A DNA stretch of 64,000 nucleotides from positions 1,227,001 through 1,291,000 of the forward strand of contig NC_012965.1 of the NCBI RefSeq assembly GCF_000027005.1, in the 5' to 3' direction. Shown here piece after piece: positions 31,937 through 43,446 of the stretch. The notes under the pieces are model-generated. The model ran no database searches. It worked only from the letters and a program-made list of their open reading frames with translations, and was not told the origin of the DNA. Position numbers and translations under genes: made by a program. This DNA comes from Komagataella phaffii GS115 (Eukaryota; Ascomycota; Pichiomycetes; Pichiales; Pichiaceae). Within the stretch, counting starts at the first letter, position 1. Every line of letters starts with the position of its first letter.

Positions 31937-33145
31937 CTATTTGGGGGACAAATGAGAGGACTTTCGGATAAGTTCTCCAGTGTTGCTTCGGATTAAGTCA
32001 CTCAATGAGCAGCTTGTCATTGGGTTGGATTCTTCATTTCTGAACTCATCTTCGAAGCAATTCTGATCATCATTCTGTTCATCGCTGTAAATACTGTAGT
32101 TACTGTTTGTTCTAATGTGTGAAAGTTTTTGTTGTTGTTGCTCATCCGTTAGAGACGAACCGTCGAAGAGCTCTGGATCTGCCTCTTCAGCGTCCAACTG
32201 CTCGTCGATCAGGGGAGTGGGCTCTGTCTTGGAATCAGTAGTACTTGGTCTGGCAGCTTTCGTTGATTTTTCCATAGATAGGATGTCATTGAAAGTGTAA
32301 AAACTGATACTCTTCTTCCTTTGCGGAGAACTGTTGGTGGTGGGATCAATTCCAGATTGGGTCCTGCTCAAAGTCAATGGTGGAGGGATGATGCTGTGAT
32401 TGTTGAATGATATCACCGATGTGGATCTTCGAACATTGGATCTAAAGTTATCCGAAAGTATCTCTGATGGGCGTCTACGGAAGGTAGGTGGAGAAAATTC
32501 TGGTACTGAGTAGGTTGCTATGTTTGGAGACCTATTAGCACTACTGTTGGAAGTCGCACCGCTGTTGGGTCTACTGATGCAATTGCACAGTTTCTCGCCG
32601 AGGTTCCTCCTAGCTGATTTCATAGACACAATGGTGACTTCATTGAGGTCTTCTTCGTCATTGGACGACAGGATTTCCGCTGTGGCATCCAAAACTGGAG
32701 CCGTCAGATCCTCTGTGCAACAATGCTGAGGCACGGAAATGGAGGAAGTTCTTCTCAGGAATTGATGCGGAGCATCGGTTCGAGGAGAGGACAGCAAGAT
32801 TTCTGTACTGTTGTTATTGGTGGCGGAGCCCGCTGGAGCCGTCCTTGGTGGTGAAGAAACATTGATAGGAGATTGAACCGATCTTTCAAAGATCAAATTT
32901 GGATCCTTATTTATGGATTCTGCACCGACGGATGGCGTAATCGACGAAGCGGCGGAGCCACTTACTAGCGTCGGTTCCTCGTTCTGATGTGTGGACGTCT
33001 CTACGTACAACGGAGGAACCTTGGGATGGTATTCATTGTGTAGATGGAGCTTTGATGATATTCTTTCTTTGAACGATTTCTTGTCTGGGTCATGGTGAAG
33101 GTTGTTTCCGAGTGAAAGCGTTGTAAGCCCCATAATTTTGGACAT
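31937..33145 (-). CDS. Orphan Ser/Thr/Asn-rich protein, 402 aa
   Basis: The ATG-initiated frame has 402 codons and no recognised domain. Most of it looks disordered. Two better-ordered stretches are RKKSISFYTFNDILSMEKS (about residues 273-291) and the C-terminal MTSCSLSDLIRSNTGELIRK (about 376-395); short SFYTFNDIL-like and SLSDLIR-like blocks may be docking motifs. KSISF also fits a loose protein phosphatase 1 docking pattern. Many RRxS-type sites (RRTSS, RRPSE, RRSTS) suggest phosphorylation by protein kinase A. A Gln run (EQQQQK) is present. I cannot name a homologue. Confidence 0.7.
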   Translation of the reverse strand: MSKIMGLTTLSLGNNLHHDPDKKSFKERISSKLHLHNEYHPKVPPLYVETSTHQNEEPTLVSGSAASSITPSVGAESINKDPNLIFERSVQSPINVSSPPRTAPAGSATNNNSTEILLSSPRTDAPHQFLRRTSSISVPQHCCTEDLTAPVLDATAEILSSNDEEDLNEVTIVSMKSARRNLGEKLCNCISRPNSGATSNSSANRSPNIATYSVPEFSPPTFRRRPSEILSDNFRSNVRRSTSVISFNNHSIIPPPLTLSRTQSGIDPTTNSSPQRKKSISFYTFNDILSMEKSTKAARPSTTDSKTEPTPLIDEQLDAEEADPELFDGSSLTDEQQQQKLSHIRTNSNYSIYSDEQNDDQNCFEDEFRNEESNPMTSCSLSDLIRSNTGELIRKSSHLSPK

Positions 33146-34469
33146 GAAGTTAAACGTAATAAAGGGTTTGAGGGTAGATCGCTCTGACTGTAAGCAAGGA
33201 TACTACTATTCTTTTGGGAAGCTGTTCTTCTCTGGTTGATATTCAGTAACCTGAGTGTGTTGGTAGTTTGCAGCAGCAGTGGGGGATTTTAGACTTATTA
33301 AGGAATATTACGATGTAGGGTATAGGCGCTGTGGCCATTATTATTTACCCTGCTCCTCCTTCGAAGCAAAAAAAAAGAGCGTAGTCTTGAGACCTCTGCA
33401 GAATTTTGTCCGATTTGACCCAAACTCAAAAAACCTGGTGATCCCTTCCCTGCGAGAGAAGGTTGCCAGGAGAACAACGACCCGAAAAAGGAGTACGTAC
33501 TAGCCAAAAAGTGATGTTATCATATCGCATGGCAGAAATAGGGCAGGAAAGTTGAAGTCACCAGTGTTACACCAAACAATTGATGTCCAGAAAAGGGGCG
33601 CTGTCAAGATCAGCAATTACCGGAAAAGATTTAGAGCGATCATCTCAATCGATGGGATACTAATAAATGGCGTTTATTCATGGTGTCAACGTGCTTTCAA
33701 TGGAGTTCGTTCAGAAAAAATGTGCATCATCGTTGGCAAAAGATCCCACTCTGTGCCGCCGCAGAAGCATGCAAAATGCCAGAGTTGTGAGGACGACGGA
33801 ACGACCATTGCTTATTCTTCCCCTCAATATCGAAAAGCCAATCCAATTGGCATTCAACATTTTAGAGTTTGACAACCAATCGAGGATTGGAGTGGAATGC
33901 CTGGTCCGTGACCTGAGACGAGACAGATAAACAGAATCTTCTGATAACAGCAATAAAACAATAGCTACGTGGCACGTGAGCATCATGTCGGGGGGAGAAT
34001 GTTTCTACAATGTTCCGCAGCATTACGAGATCAGATTAGAGGGGTGGGTCGGGTCGGTCTTGCGGTTGTGATTGGGCGGGAATTCTGTTCCTAAGCCTCT
34101 CACAGTTGTGTCACGCTATTTTATTGTTCACAATATCTCGTTATGCTGCCTATTTCATATTGCGTACAGGCACCCTTCAAGACGACAATAGAAGATTTCG
34201 GGTTATCTCGGTTGACCCAGCTGCCTCCACTTTTCCTTTCACTTCCGTATCTCACATCTCACATCTCACATCTCGGCGAATCTGACATCTGACATTTGAC
34301 ATCCGCGATAAGGAAAGCTATGACTATTACGGCTGATTGACAATATCCACAGTTTGATTGGATTGAGTCGGTTTGAGTAGTAAATTTTTTCTGAAATTTT
34401 TTTTTTTCATTCTCCCTTCAAGAACTCTGAAAATTTTTGTTTTCGTAAAAATCTTGACCAGATTTGTCA
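33146..34469. other. Intergenic region upstream of ACO1
   Basis: About 1.3 kb holds no convincing gene; open frames of 87-106 codons lack recognisable domains. It contains a CACGTG E-box at 33973-33978, a G-rich tract at 34041-34056, an inverted CCAAT (ATTGG) around 34071-34075, and two 7-bp tandem repeat blocks at 34250-34303. These sites would suit ACO1 control by Cbf1 and a Hap-type complex, but this is inference. Confidence 0.5.
34250..34303. repeat. Two adjacent blocks of 7-bp tandem repeats
   Basis: The first block is TCTCACA repeated three times plus TCTC (34250-34274). After a 6-base spacer, a second block is TCTGACA, TCTGACA, TTTGACA (34281-34301). The two units differ at one position, so the blocks look like one array that has diverged. 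It lies about 170-220 bp upstream of the ACO1 start. Confidence 0.85.
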
Positions 34470-36851
34470 ATGATGCTTGCCAGTAGAGTAAGAGCACTTC
34501 GTGCTTCCCAAAGAGGCCTGGCAACGGCGATAAATACAGATTCAATAGTTGCACCAAAGGGATTTGAATCTCGTACTCCTCCTTACGCTAAACTTCTGAA
34601 AAATTTGGCTGTCGCCAAAAGGGTCTTGAATAATCAGCCATTGACGTTGGCTGAGAAGATTCTTTACTCACATTTGGTCGAACCCGAAGAGCTAGCCGTG
34701 GGCAAAGGATCTACTGCAAACATTAGAGGTGTTGAATATTTCAAACTGAACCCCGATCGAGTGGCCATGCAAGATGCGTCAGCTCAAATGGCTTTACTAC
34801 AGTTCATGACATGTGGAATGCCAAACACTGCTGTTCCGGGCTCAATACATTGTGACCACTTGATTGTTGGTAAAGACGGTGCCAAGTCTGATCTGAAATC
34901 ATCCATCGCTACTAACAAAGAGGTTTTTGACTTCTTGCAATCTTGCGGGGAAAAATACGGAATACAATTCTGGGGCCCCGGTTCTGGTATCATCCACCAA
35001 ATTGTTCTAGAGAACTTTTCCGTTCCTGGTCTGATGATGTTGGGTACTGATTCTCATACTCCTAACGCTGGAGGATTAGGTGCTATCGCAATTGGTGTGG
35101 GTGGTGCAGATGCCGTTGACGCCTTGACTGGTACTCCATGGGAACTGAAAGCGCCCAAGATTTTGGGAGTAAAACTGACTGGTCAGCTGAGTGGTTGGTC
35201 GTCTCCAAAGGATATTATTACCCATCTAGCTGGCCTTCTTACCGTTAGAGGTGGTACCGGATTCATTGTTGAATACTTTGGGGAAGGTGTTAAGTCACTT
35301 TCGTGTACTGGTATGGCCACCATCTGTAATATGGGTGCTGAAATTGGTGCTACTACTTCAACCTTTCCTATGCAAGATGCTCATTACAGATATCTCAGAG
35401 CTACTAACAGAGCACCTATCGCAGATTTGGCCCGTGATGTCAACAAAAATTTTGGTTTTATGACTGCTGATGAAGGCGCCCAGTATGATCAGGTCGTCGA
35501 AATTGACTTAAACACTTTAGAGCCTAGTGTTAACGGCCCTTTCACTCCTGATCTCTCCACTCCAATTTCTAAACTGAGCGAAACTACTAAAGAGAACAAG
35601 TGGCCCCAGAACATTACTGCAGGTCTTATTGGATCTTGTACTAACTCTTCATACCAAGATATGTCTAGAGCTGTGTCGATAATGAAGCAAGCCGAGAAAG
35701 CTGGACTGAAACCAAAAATTCCTTTCTTTGTCACTCCAGGATCTGAGCAAATTAGGGCAACTATAGAAAGAGATGGTCTTATCGAAACCTTTGAAAAGAA
35801 TGGAGCTATTGTTCTGGCTAATGCTTGTGGACCATGTATTGGTCAATGGGACAGAGGTGCCAATGCACCAAAGGATACCAATGTTATATTCACATCATTC
35901 AACAGAAACTTTAGAGCAAGAAATGATGGTAACAGAAACACCATGAACTTTTTGACCTCTCCTGATATTGTCACTGCAATGATCTACTCCGGAGACATGA
36001 ACTTCAACCCTCTTACACAGACAATCAAATTGCAAAACGGCGATGAATTCAAGTTCCAGCCTCCTGCTGGTGAAGAGCTCCCCAGTAACGGTTTCATTGC
36101 TGGCCGTGAAGAATTTTACCCTGAATTAGAGCCGGTACCCGTACCTGAGGTTCAAGTCGAAGTTTCCCCAGATTCCGATAGATTGCAACTCCTGGAACCT
36201 TTTGAAGCCTGGGATGGTAAAGAGCTTTCTACCACTTTACTCTTGAAGGTTGAAGGTAAATGTACCACCGACCACATTTCAGCTGCTGGTGCTTGGTTGA
36301 AATACAAAGGTCATTTGGAGAATATCTCTAATAACACTTTGATTGGTGCCCAAAATAAAGAGACAGGAGAAGTCAATACCGCATATGACTTGGATGGAAC
36401 TAGTTATGGAATACCTGAACTCATGATCAAATGGAAAAATGAAAACCGCCCATGGATTGTTGTTGCTGAGCACAACTATGGTGAAGGCTCTGCAAGAGAG
36501 CACGCTGCTCTATCTCCAAGGTTCCTAGGGGGAAAAGCTATATTGGTCAAATCATTTGCCAGAATTCACGAGACCAACCTGAAGAAACAAGGTATGTTGC
36601 CATTGACTTTTGCTAACGAATCAGATTACGACAAACTGTCTGCTGGTGACAAATTGGAAACTACCAATCTCATAGATATGCTTGAGAAGGGTGGTGACAA
36701 TGGGGGTATCATTAACATCAAAGTCACAAAGAGATCGGGTGAGACTTTTGAAGTTCCATGTAAGCACACCATGTCGAAGGATCAAGTGGAATTCTTCAAG
36801 GCTGGATCTGCCATCAACTATATTGGTAGATTGAAGAGGGAACAGCAATAG
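34470..36851 (+). CDS. ACO1: Mitochondrial aconitase
   Basis: Aconitase isomerises citrate to isocitrate in the TCA cycle through a [4Fe-4S] cluster. From the first ATG (34470; the TTG at 34464 is rejected) it has 793 aa (S. cerevisiae 778). The N terminus (MMLASRVRALRASQRGLATA) is a mitochondrial presequence. The cluster ligands are present: Cys390 in IGSCTNSSYQD, and Cys453 and Cys456 in ANACGPCIGQW. The swivel domain near the C terminus contains NYGEGSAREHAALSPR. Codons are biased towards high expression. It converges with CDC25, 65 bp away. Confidence 0.97.
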   Translation: MMLASRVRALRASQRGLATAINTDSIVAPKGFESRTPPYAKLLKNLAVAKRVLNNQPLTLAEKILYSHLVEPEELAVGKGSTANIRGVEYFKLNPDRVAMQDASAQMALLQFMTCGMPNTAVPGSIHCDHLIVGKDGAKSDLKSSIATNKEVFDFLQSCGEKYGIQFWGPGSGIIHQIVLENFSVPGLMMLGTDSHTPNAGGLGAIAIGVGGADAVDALTGTPWELKAPKILGVKLTGQLSGWSSPKDIITHLAGLLTVRGGTGFIVEYFGEGVKSLSCTGMATICNMGAEIGATTSTFPMQDAHYRYLRATNRAPIADLARDVNKNFGFMTADEGAQYDQVVEIDLNTLEPSVNGPFTPDLSTPISKLSETTKENKWPQNITAGLIGSCTNSSYQDMSRAVSIMKQAEKAGLKPKIPFFVTPGSEQIRATIERDGLIETFEKNGAIVLANACGPCIGQWDRGANAPKDTNVIFTSFNRNFRARNDGNRNTMNFLTSPDIVTAMIYSGDMNFNPLTQTIKLQNGDEFKFQPPAGEELPSNGFIAGREEFYPELEPVPVPEVQVEVSPDSDRLQLLEPFEAWDGKELSTTLLLKVEGKCTTDHISAAGAWLKYKGHLENISNNTLIGAQNKETGEVNTAYDLDGTSYGIPELMIKWKNENRPWIVVAEHNYGEGSAREHAALSPRFLGGKAILVKSFARIHETNLKKQGMLPLTFANESDYDKLSAGDKLETTNLIDMLEKGGDNGGIINIKVTKRSGETFEVPCKHTMSKDQVEFFKAGSAINYIGRLKREQQ

Positions 36852-36916
36852 ACTAGAGTGTTTATTAATAGTGTCCTGTATTTATAGAGAAATATTCAAT
36901 AGAAAGTTATAATATT

Positions 36917-39900
36917 TCAGTCACCTCTGGGCTGAATCTTGCAGCTCATCTTCCAAGCTCTGTCTTCGTCAGAAAGGTTTAACTGCTTTATTTTCCAAAT
37001 CTCTAACAGTATAAGCTCTTGGAACTCAAGAATTCCAGTCATTCCATACTTGAGAGCATTCTCACTTAGTGCAATACCACTAGCTTTACTAGTTCGGGAG
37101 AACACAGAAAACCTTCTTCCTACAACCTGACCCTGCAGTTTGTTGAATAAGTTATCCATATTAGAGTGTTCAGGTGGAATGTCTGGGTACGGAACTTGTA
37201 ACTCTTCTAAGTTAGATACTATGGACGTTACCTTGTAGTACTTGTCCACATTGATCAACTTTTGAGGAAGTAGCTTACTAGTTGACTTTCTGTAGTTTGG
37301 ATTACCATCCACCACAAATGTTAAATCCTGCAAAAACAAACTCAGGTAGGGTACGATTGGAATCTTGGAGGATGAGGACTCCAAAAATGCCCTGAGTTTT
37401 CCTCTATAAACGGAGTAATTCTTTTCAGGGTGGATTATTGTGATAAGATAGTCGTATAACTCCTTGTTCTTAGTAGACAACGAGGGAATCAGTTCATTAA
37501 TTCTCGTTAGTAAAAAGCTTTGTAAGGAAGTCATGATAGCAGCCAGTGAATTATAATTTCTCAGCTCGAGACAAGATGCTCCAACCTTTAACCATTGTTT
37601 GAATACACCCGATCTTTGTTTTGAGCTGAGACTTGGTGTTAGTATACTGTCTAGCACATATTCTGAAAGACAATTGGTGAACAAAACTGATCTATGAATA
37701 TTAGGAGAGAGATTAAGGTCCAGTTTCTTGGCAGTAAAGTTTTGATTCAGCAGTTCTTCAACTTTAATTGAACAAAATAACCGACTTTCAAGAAGTGTCA
37801 ACTGCTTGGCCAGTTCATTAATATTAAAGTTTAATAGAGTAAGAGGTGTCTCTGGAAGTTTCCACCTTTCTTGGCAGATTTTCCACCACATTTCAATTTG
37901 TTGGTCTGTTTCGATTGTTGGAAACTGTTTGCTAATCGCATCGTTGTATGTATTGGCCTGCCAATGTCCTTGTAACATTCTTCTATAACCCAGACATAAT
38001 GCACGAATCTTAGAGTTATCTTGGTCGGATAGTAAGGAGCCTAACGTAACTAAGCTCCTGGATGAGGGCAAGGCAAAGGATTTTTGAGATAATCTTGAAG
38101 AGATGGAACTAGTGGTTTCGATTCTTTCCAATTCGTTTACTTCATCTTCGATGCCTGATGACAAAAAAGACAAGCCAGAGAAGCCTCTAGCTTCACGAGT
38201 ATCGATAATTTTTCGTTTGACCAATTGCTTGGTATTAGCGATACTGTTGTAGTATTCGAAGCGGTCCTTGTCATTCTCAACTGGAGGATCGCTCATCAGA
38301 TTAGAAGCGATCTCCAGCAATTTCATAGCCTCAAGAGGCAAGTATTCACTTATACCTTCATTGAAAAAATTAATGAGAGTTGCAAGAAGAGGATAATCAG
38401 AACTATGTTTCCAATAACTCTCCATCCATAATCGAAACGTTTTACAAATCAACCTTCTTCTAGAAGTAAGTTTTGATTTTAATGTGAGAGTATCGGCTGT
38501 GGTTCGATCCACTGATTCCATCTTGGACTCATTCTTCAACTGCTTGTCGTCAATATCAAACCTGATTACTAATTCTTCCAGGAGATCGTTACTAGTGGAA
38601 AAAATTCTAAATGTTAGAAAAAACACCGATATAAAGAAATAGTTTGGAGGTGTTGCTTCGTTTGTGAGCATGTAAACAAGAGCCCTGAATGATGCACCAA
38701 GAATTGTACCGTCTTCATTGCTTCTGACAATCTCTGATTCCACTCCAGCATATATGTCATGAAACTTGTTAAGATCACTACGATACTCGTAACCTTTAAG
38801 CTCATCACTAGTTGAATTCTCATTTGCGTGTTGAAACTTTGTGAACTCTTCATCATTCGAAATGAACGGAGATGAAGGTGTGACATCAGGCAGAAAGTTT
38901 GACAAAGAGTCCAATGCTTCCGGTTTCAAGTCAAATCCTCCAGGAACTCCACTTTTAAACATTGAAAATCTTTTTGACTTTCGGTTGTCTTGTACATTTC
39001 TGGCAGAAACTGACCTATTAGATTGAACATGTTTTTGCACTTTGGCGCTAATTTGGTTATTCTTCATCAAACTCTCAGAACATGCCTTGATAAAGGCTGA
39101 AGCATCGACTTTTGCCGAATCAAAATCGATATGTTGTTTCTCACCAGGTAACTGGAAATCGTTTGTGATATCTAGGAGACCCTTCAATGTGGCTGTTGCT
39201 TCACCTATTTTTACAACCATCTTACTACAGGTTTTAATGATCTTGCCGCCTTCAATAGTATAATAGTAGTTCTCATCATTGTCGAGATTCTTTATTCCAT
39301 TCGTTTGATTGTAATTGTCCATTAATTGTTTCTTTCCTTGGGAAGCTAGCTGATTCATTGTTCTTGAGATGAACACTTTAACGGAAGTTACAAGTTCACT
39401 GATATGTGACAGAATTGTATCTAATGAGTTGTCAAGTTTGACAAGTTGACTTCGGTGGTTACTGTAATCTGTAAGCTTCTCCTGACACGTTTTTCCAATG
39501 AGCAATAACTCCTTCATTAAATTGATGATTTGATGAGTCAAATTCTCGAGGTACTTGCATCCAACATAATTATTTTCAATTATGTCTAAACGGCCCATGA
39601 TTAATGATAGGTAAGATATGCTATACTTGTATATCGTCTGTAATCTGTCCTTGGCAAATGGTGATTCAGATAAACACGGCAATGCTCCTTCGCTAGCTGT
39701 CATGGTCTCAGATCGAAGGGCCTGATTGATCTTTTCCACTTTAACAGGTTCAGAAGCAATAGATTCAGATTCCAAACCCCAGATCTCCAAAAAAGCGATG
39801 GCCTTGCGTACTACTTGATAGACCATTAATTGCAGAATTTCAATTTTGGTAATATCAATGGTGTTTCTATATTGTTGAGCTTTTACCATAAGGTTGTACC

Positions 39901-41797
39901 AATCACGCAACAAACTCTTACGAACCTTTCGAATGATTGGCTTGCTTTTCACAACGTCCGTTGTCCTCGAGATACAATTCGTATCTTCTAATAACCTGCG
40001 GACACCATCTCTTATTCCATTTATGGAACCATTATCAAACGAATACCCCTTTATTTCTTTGCTAGTTGACGAGTAAATGGGCTTTACGGTAGGCTCTAGT
40101 AAAAACTTTGCACTTGCCACAAACAATCTGGCCAATGGCTTTTTTGAAAATGCAAGGTAGGCATTGGGGGAAAGACTCTTGGCTTGCTCAGGTATGCTTT
40201 CCGGTATTGCAGGTTTGAAGTAATTCATTGGAACCCAACCTCTCTTTAAAGTATTCAGTAATATGACTTCACCCCAGCCACTTTTATCTACCAGATAGGT
40301 AAACACCAAATCTCCTTTGTCAAAGGAGAGGCAAATTGACGAGTCATTACCTGATTGTAGTGTTGAGGCATCAAATTTATGAATCGCAACAACATATAAT
40401 GAAGAATAAGTGTAATCATCATCTACAAGCTCAGGCTGTTGAGAAGAGTGATTGCTCACAATCTTGTTCATTTGACTGGAAGAATTCTCTCTCTTTGTCA
40501 AATCGTTAGTTTCCTGGCTTGAAAGTTGAAGACTCATTCTTGAATTGCGCATCTGGTCTTCGTCACTAGGGTGAAAGCTATGTGAGCTTTCATGATTTGA
40601 GGATGCATCCGCATCATCAGAATCAGTTTCGTTTAGTTTTTCATTTATAGTATCCTGGGTGTTTCTGTGTGCGTTAGTATTGGAATTTGGAGGGTACCAA
40701 CTTGAAGTAGTTGAAACAGCTGTATTTCGAAAATTCAAACCTTTAGGTTCAAAGGTATCAGTAGTCGAACGATCGTTTGGCTTTACAGGAGGTGGTGAAT
40801 TTACTTGATTGATTCTTGGAGTCTCATCACTGTCTATGTTGAATGTTCCGACTAAAGGGGTTGTTGCCATAGGGCTAGACATATTTCCATTAAAGACGTG
40901 GGATGGTTCCATTAGTCCGTTGTCAAAAAAGCCGTAGTCATCATCATTACTTGAAGAATGACTAGGTGAACTGTCTGATCTATTATGACGCTTGGACCCA
41001 TCAGAGGCGGAAGGGTTGGAAGGGAAGGATTGGTTCGAAACAGTGATAATTTCGGCTGCCTTCAAATAAGAAAAAGCTGAGCTTGACGCATCACTATGAT
41101 CTCTAGAATGAAGAGTCTCAGTCACATTATGTCTCGTTGAGTCATCATCAAATCCTTCGAGATCATTTGCATAGGAATTGTTTTGAGAGTATGACGCTCT
41201 AGAAGACCCAGAAGAAGCAGTGAAAAATAAGGAGGAAGCCACGCTTTGTCTGTACTTTCCGTAGGAAACATCCTGACCCAATTGCTGGCCGCTTCCACTT
41301 GAATTCTTTTTGTTGGTTTTCAGTTTCAACCTATCCAACTCATTTGCAACCACTGCTGCATTCTCGTTAGTAATTTCATCAACGGACTGATATGGAAACG
41401 AACCGGGTATTTCAGAAAGTCTGTCACCACTCTTATTAATTTCTATCTCTTTGAGAGCCTTCTTATGTTCTTTATCGTGTTCTGCAGAAAGAATATTCAA
41501 AGGAGTGATATGCTTAAATCCCATTGAGTCTATTGACTTTGCAGGACTTGGCTCCGAATAATTTACTAGATTCAAGGGACTCAGCAACTTTCCTGATGAT
41601 TTTATAACAGGTGTCACTACTTCATCGGCTTCAGTTTTCGTTGGTTGATTGGGAACTCCTGAACGTTGTTAGTGATACTAATCTTGAATATACAGAAATG
41701 GAAAACCGAGAAAAAAGTGATACATACCTTTCTCAAAACTAAACTCCACACCCGAGTTCTCCTCTTGGATCGTGGTCATCAAGGACTCTCTGTCCAT
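36917..41797 (-). CDS. CDC25: Ras guanine-nucleotide exchange factor Cdc25 (two exons)
   Basis: Exon 1 is 41728-41797, the intron is 41659-41727 (GTATGT donor, CACTAAC, TTCAG acceptor) and exon 2 is 36917-41658. The first residues read MDRESLMTTIQEENS, then FEKGVPNQPTK across the splice, for about 1603 aa (S. cerevisiae 1589). The apparent exon 2 frame starts with GTG, not ATG. Domains in order: disordered Ser/Asn-rich N terminus; SH3 (about 440-510; YVVAIHKFDAS, GWVPMNYFKP); RasGEF N-terminal motif (ILGASFRALVYMLTNEATPP, about 1010); and catalytic RasGEF domain (LTLLESRLFCSIKVEELL, then SSSKIPIVPYLSLFLQDL, about 1300-1530). It activates Ras and so adenylate cyclase signalling. A Sdc25-type duplicate is not visible here. 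Confidence 0.93.
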
Positions 41798-41947
41798 TTG
41801 TGTGTTTATGTTCCTTGGAGTTATTGGAGTTCCTTTGACTTCTAAATCAGGAGAAGGAGGGATCTTTCAAAAAAAAAACCGGGGCGTTAACGCGTCCTCT
41901 ATCGCGCATATGACATCAAAAACTGTTCCCATTCTAGTATCGCTCAG

Positions 41948-43240
41948 TTAATTCATTTGCATCAGTTTCTGAACCAGTTTGTTTCTTTTGTTATTAGAAG
42001 GGGACCTGGATTTGTTTCTTTCAGCTATTTCTCTGATGGTCAAGGCCAAACACTCCTGAGCGTTTGACCCAGATAAATTGCTCATAAGTACAAATCCACA
42101 GTTCCACTCTCGCGCTAGCTTCTTTCCTTTCTCTATCAAAACCGGTGATTTCAATGGAGAGTCTGCGTGTGTGCAGACAATGGTCACGGGTGGTAAGTCT
42201 CTGTAATTCTGTAGTTCATGTCTCACTTTCTCGTCAACTGAGGATGTGGTAGTGCTACCGCTTTCCGTCTTTTCAATTCGAGGAGGGTTCGTAGGGACCT
42301 TACTGCTGCCAGATTTCCACAAAGATTTGATAGTGTTAGACAGAGAATAGACATCGCATTCTTCTCCATCTAGCCAGTTCTTTTTATACCTATTGTAGTC
42401 TTTCCAAGCATCTACTACAGCCAATTTGATAGACTTTAGTATACTAATTGGATCATCACTTTCAGTAAGCTTTTCGAAAGTGGTCTCCTCTTCTGTAGCT
42501 TTGCCATCTTTGGTTTCAGGAGACTCTGAATATTCCGGAGGATTCAGAGAAGGAACACAAGAATAAAAAAACAGATATCCGTCTATCGATCCATTCATTT
42601 CACTAGCCCCACTAGCAACTAAAAGAGGTTGAACTTGAATATTTTTTCTTGGTTCTAGCGCCAATCTGTGAAGAAATTCTGAGGGCAATTTGGCATCCAA
42701 ACTTGCCTCAAGAAAGGGTACAGTCTGCCTTCGATTGTAAGGAGGGCTGTCCACCAACTCTGTCAGAATGGGCGTCGTAAAGGGAGGATTGTACGACACA
42801 AGAGAGGGGACGGGAGATAAAGCAGAATCTTGAGCTTTGAACGACGTTCGATTCTCCTTTTGTGACCCCTCATTGGAGAGTGTGGTATATATTTCGTTGT
42901 GAGTAGAATTTTTGGGATAGTTACGATCAGAGAGTCTTATTAGCTCATTATGATGAAGAGTCACTGATGTAGCATATCCAACTCGTAGCGAAGAATCAGC
43001 ATTCATGTCTTCCATGTGACTTAATGAAGCATTGAAGTCTAGTATTTGTCTGCTTGTGGGGTTGGTTGGACGAAATTCAAACACAGCTGGCACAATGTTC
43101 CTCGTAGGGTAATAAGTTTCTAGGAATGTGTTATGCACCGCTCTTTGCACGAAAGAGGATTTTCCAGAATTTGAAGGGCCCAGAAGGGCAATTCGAACTG
43201 GCTTGTGAGAGTTGATTGGTTTATCGGGAATATTCACCAT
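41948..43240 (-). CDS. Uncharacterised Ras-like P-loop GTPase-domain protein, 430 aa
   Basis: The N-terminal region has a Ras-type P loop, LLGPSNSGKSSFVQR (residues 19-33; Lys27), followed by a Thr-rich switch-I-like segment (TYYPTRNIVPAVFEF). Further on, a long insertion rich in Ser and Pro (about residues 85-230) separates it from a C-terminal half with VCTHADSPL, which looks like a divergent NKxD base-specificity motif, and SNLSGSN, a possible G5-like motif. No prenylation motif is seen at the C terminus, which ends in a Lys-rich helix. I do not recognise the orthologue, and nucleotide binding is inferred from the motifs only. Confidence 0.75.
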   Translation of the reverse strand: MVNIPDKPINSHKPVRIALLGPSNSGKSSFVQRAVHNTFLETYYPTRNIVPAVFEFRPTNPTSRQILDFNASLSHMEDMNADSSLRVGYATSVTLHHNELIRLSDRNYPKNSTHNEIYTTLSNEGSQKENRTSFKAQDSALSPVPSLVSYNPPFTTPILTELVDSPPYNRRQTVPFLEASLDAKLPSEFLHRLALEPRKNIQVQPLLVASGASEMNGSIDGYLFFYSCVPSLNPPEYSESPETKDGKATEEETTFEKLTESDDPISILKSIKLAVVDAWKDYNRYKKNWLDGEECDVYSLSNTIKSLWKSGSSKVPTNPPRIEKTESGSTTTSSVDEKVRHELQNYRDLPPVTIVCTHADSPLKSPVLIEKGKKLAREWNCGFVLMSNLSGSNAQECLALTIREIAERNKSRSPSNNKRNKLVQKLMQMN

Positions 43241-43446
43241 TGAAAAGTTATGTAGTATCTTATCGTATAGTTGCTTGAATCTTTTGTTGTGGGAGATCCT
43301 TTATCAAATTCGAGCCTATATATATTAAGGTACACTGTCTAGTCGGGATACCGATAATTTACTTATCTACTGCAATAATGTCAAATACGGAGGTCCATAA
43401 AATTAATTATATATTATGATTATACTTTGAGTCCGAAATTAAGTGC

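Noticed and set aside
33552..33930. Overlapping open frames of 87 and 106 codons upstream of ACO1
   Set aside because: They overlap each other in different frames, lack domains and lie in a promoter region.
34464..34469. TTG start for ACO1
   Set aside because: The frame extends two codons upstream to TTG, but the first ATG at 34470 gives a normal presequence. The same reasoning was applied to VPS10, THI4, the mitochondrial orphan, the hydantoinase, the Zn2Cys6 factor and the thioredoxin; CDC25 was moved to the spliced ATG instead.
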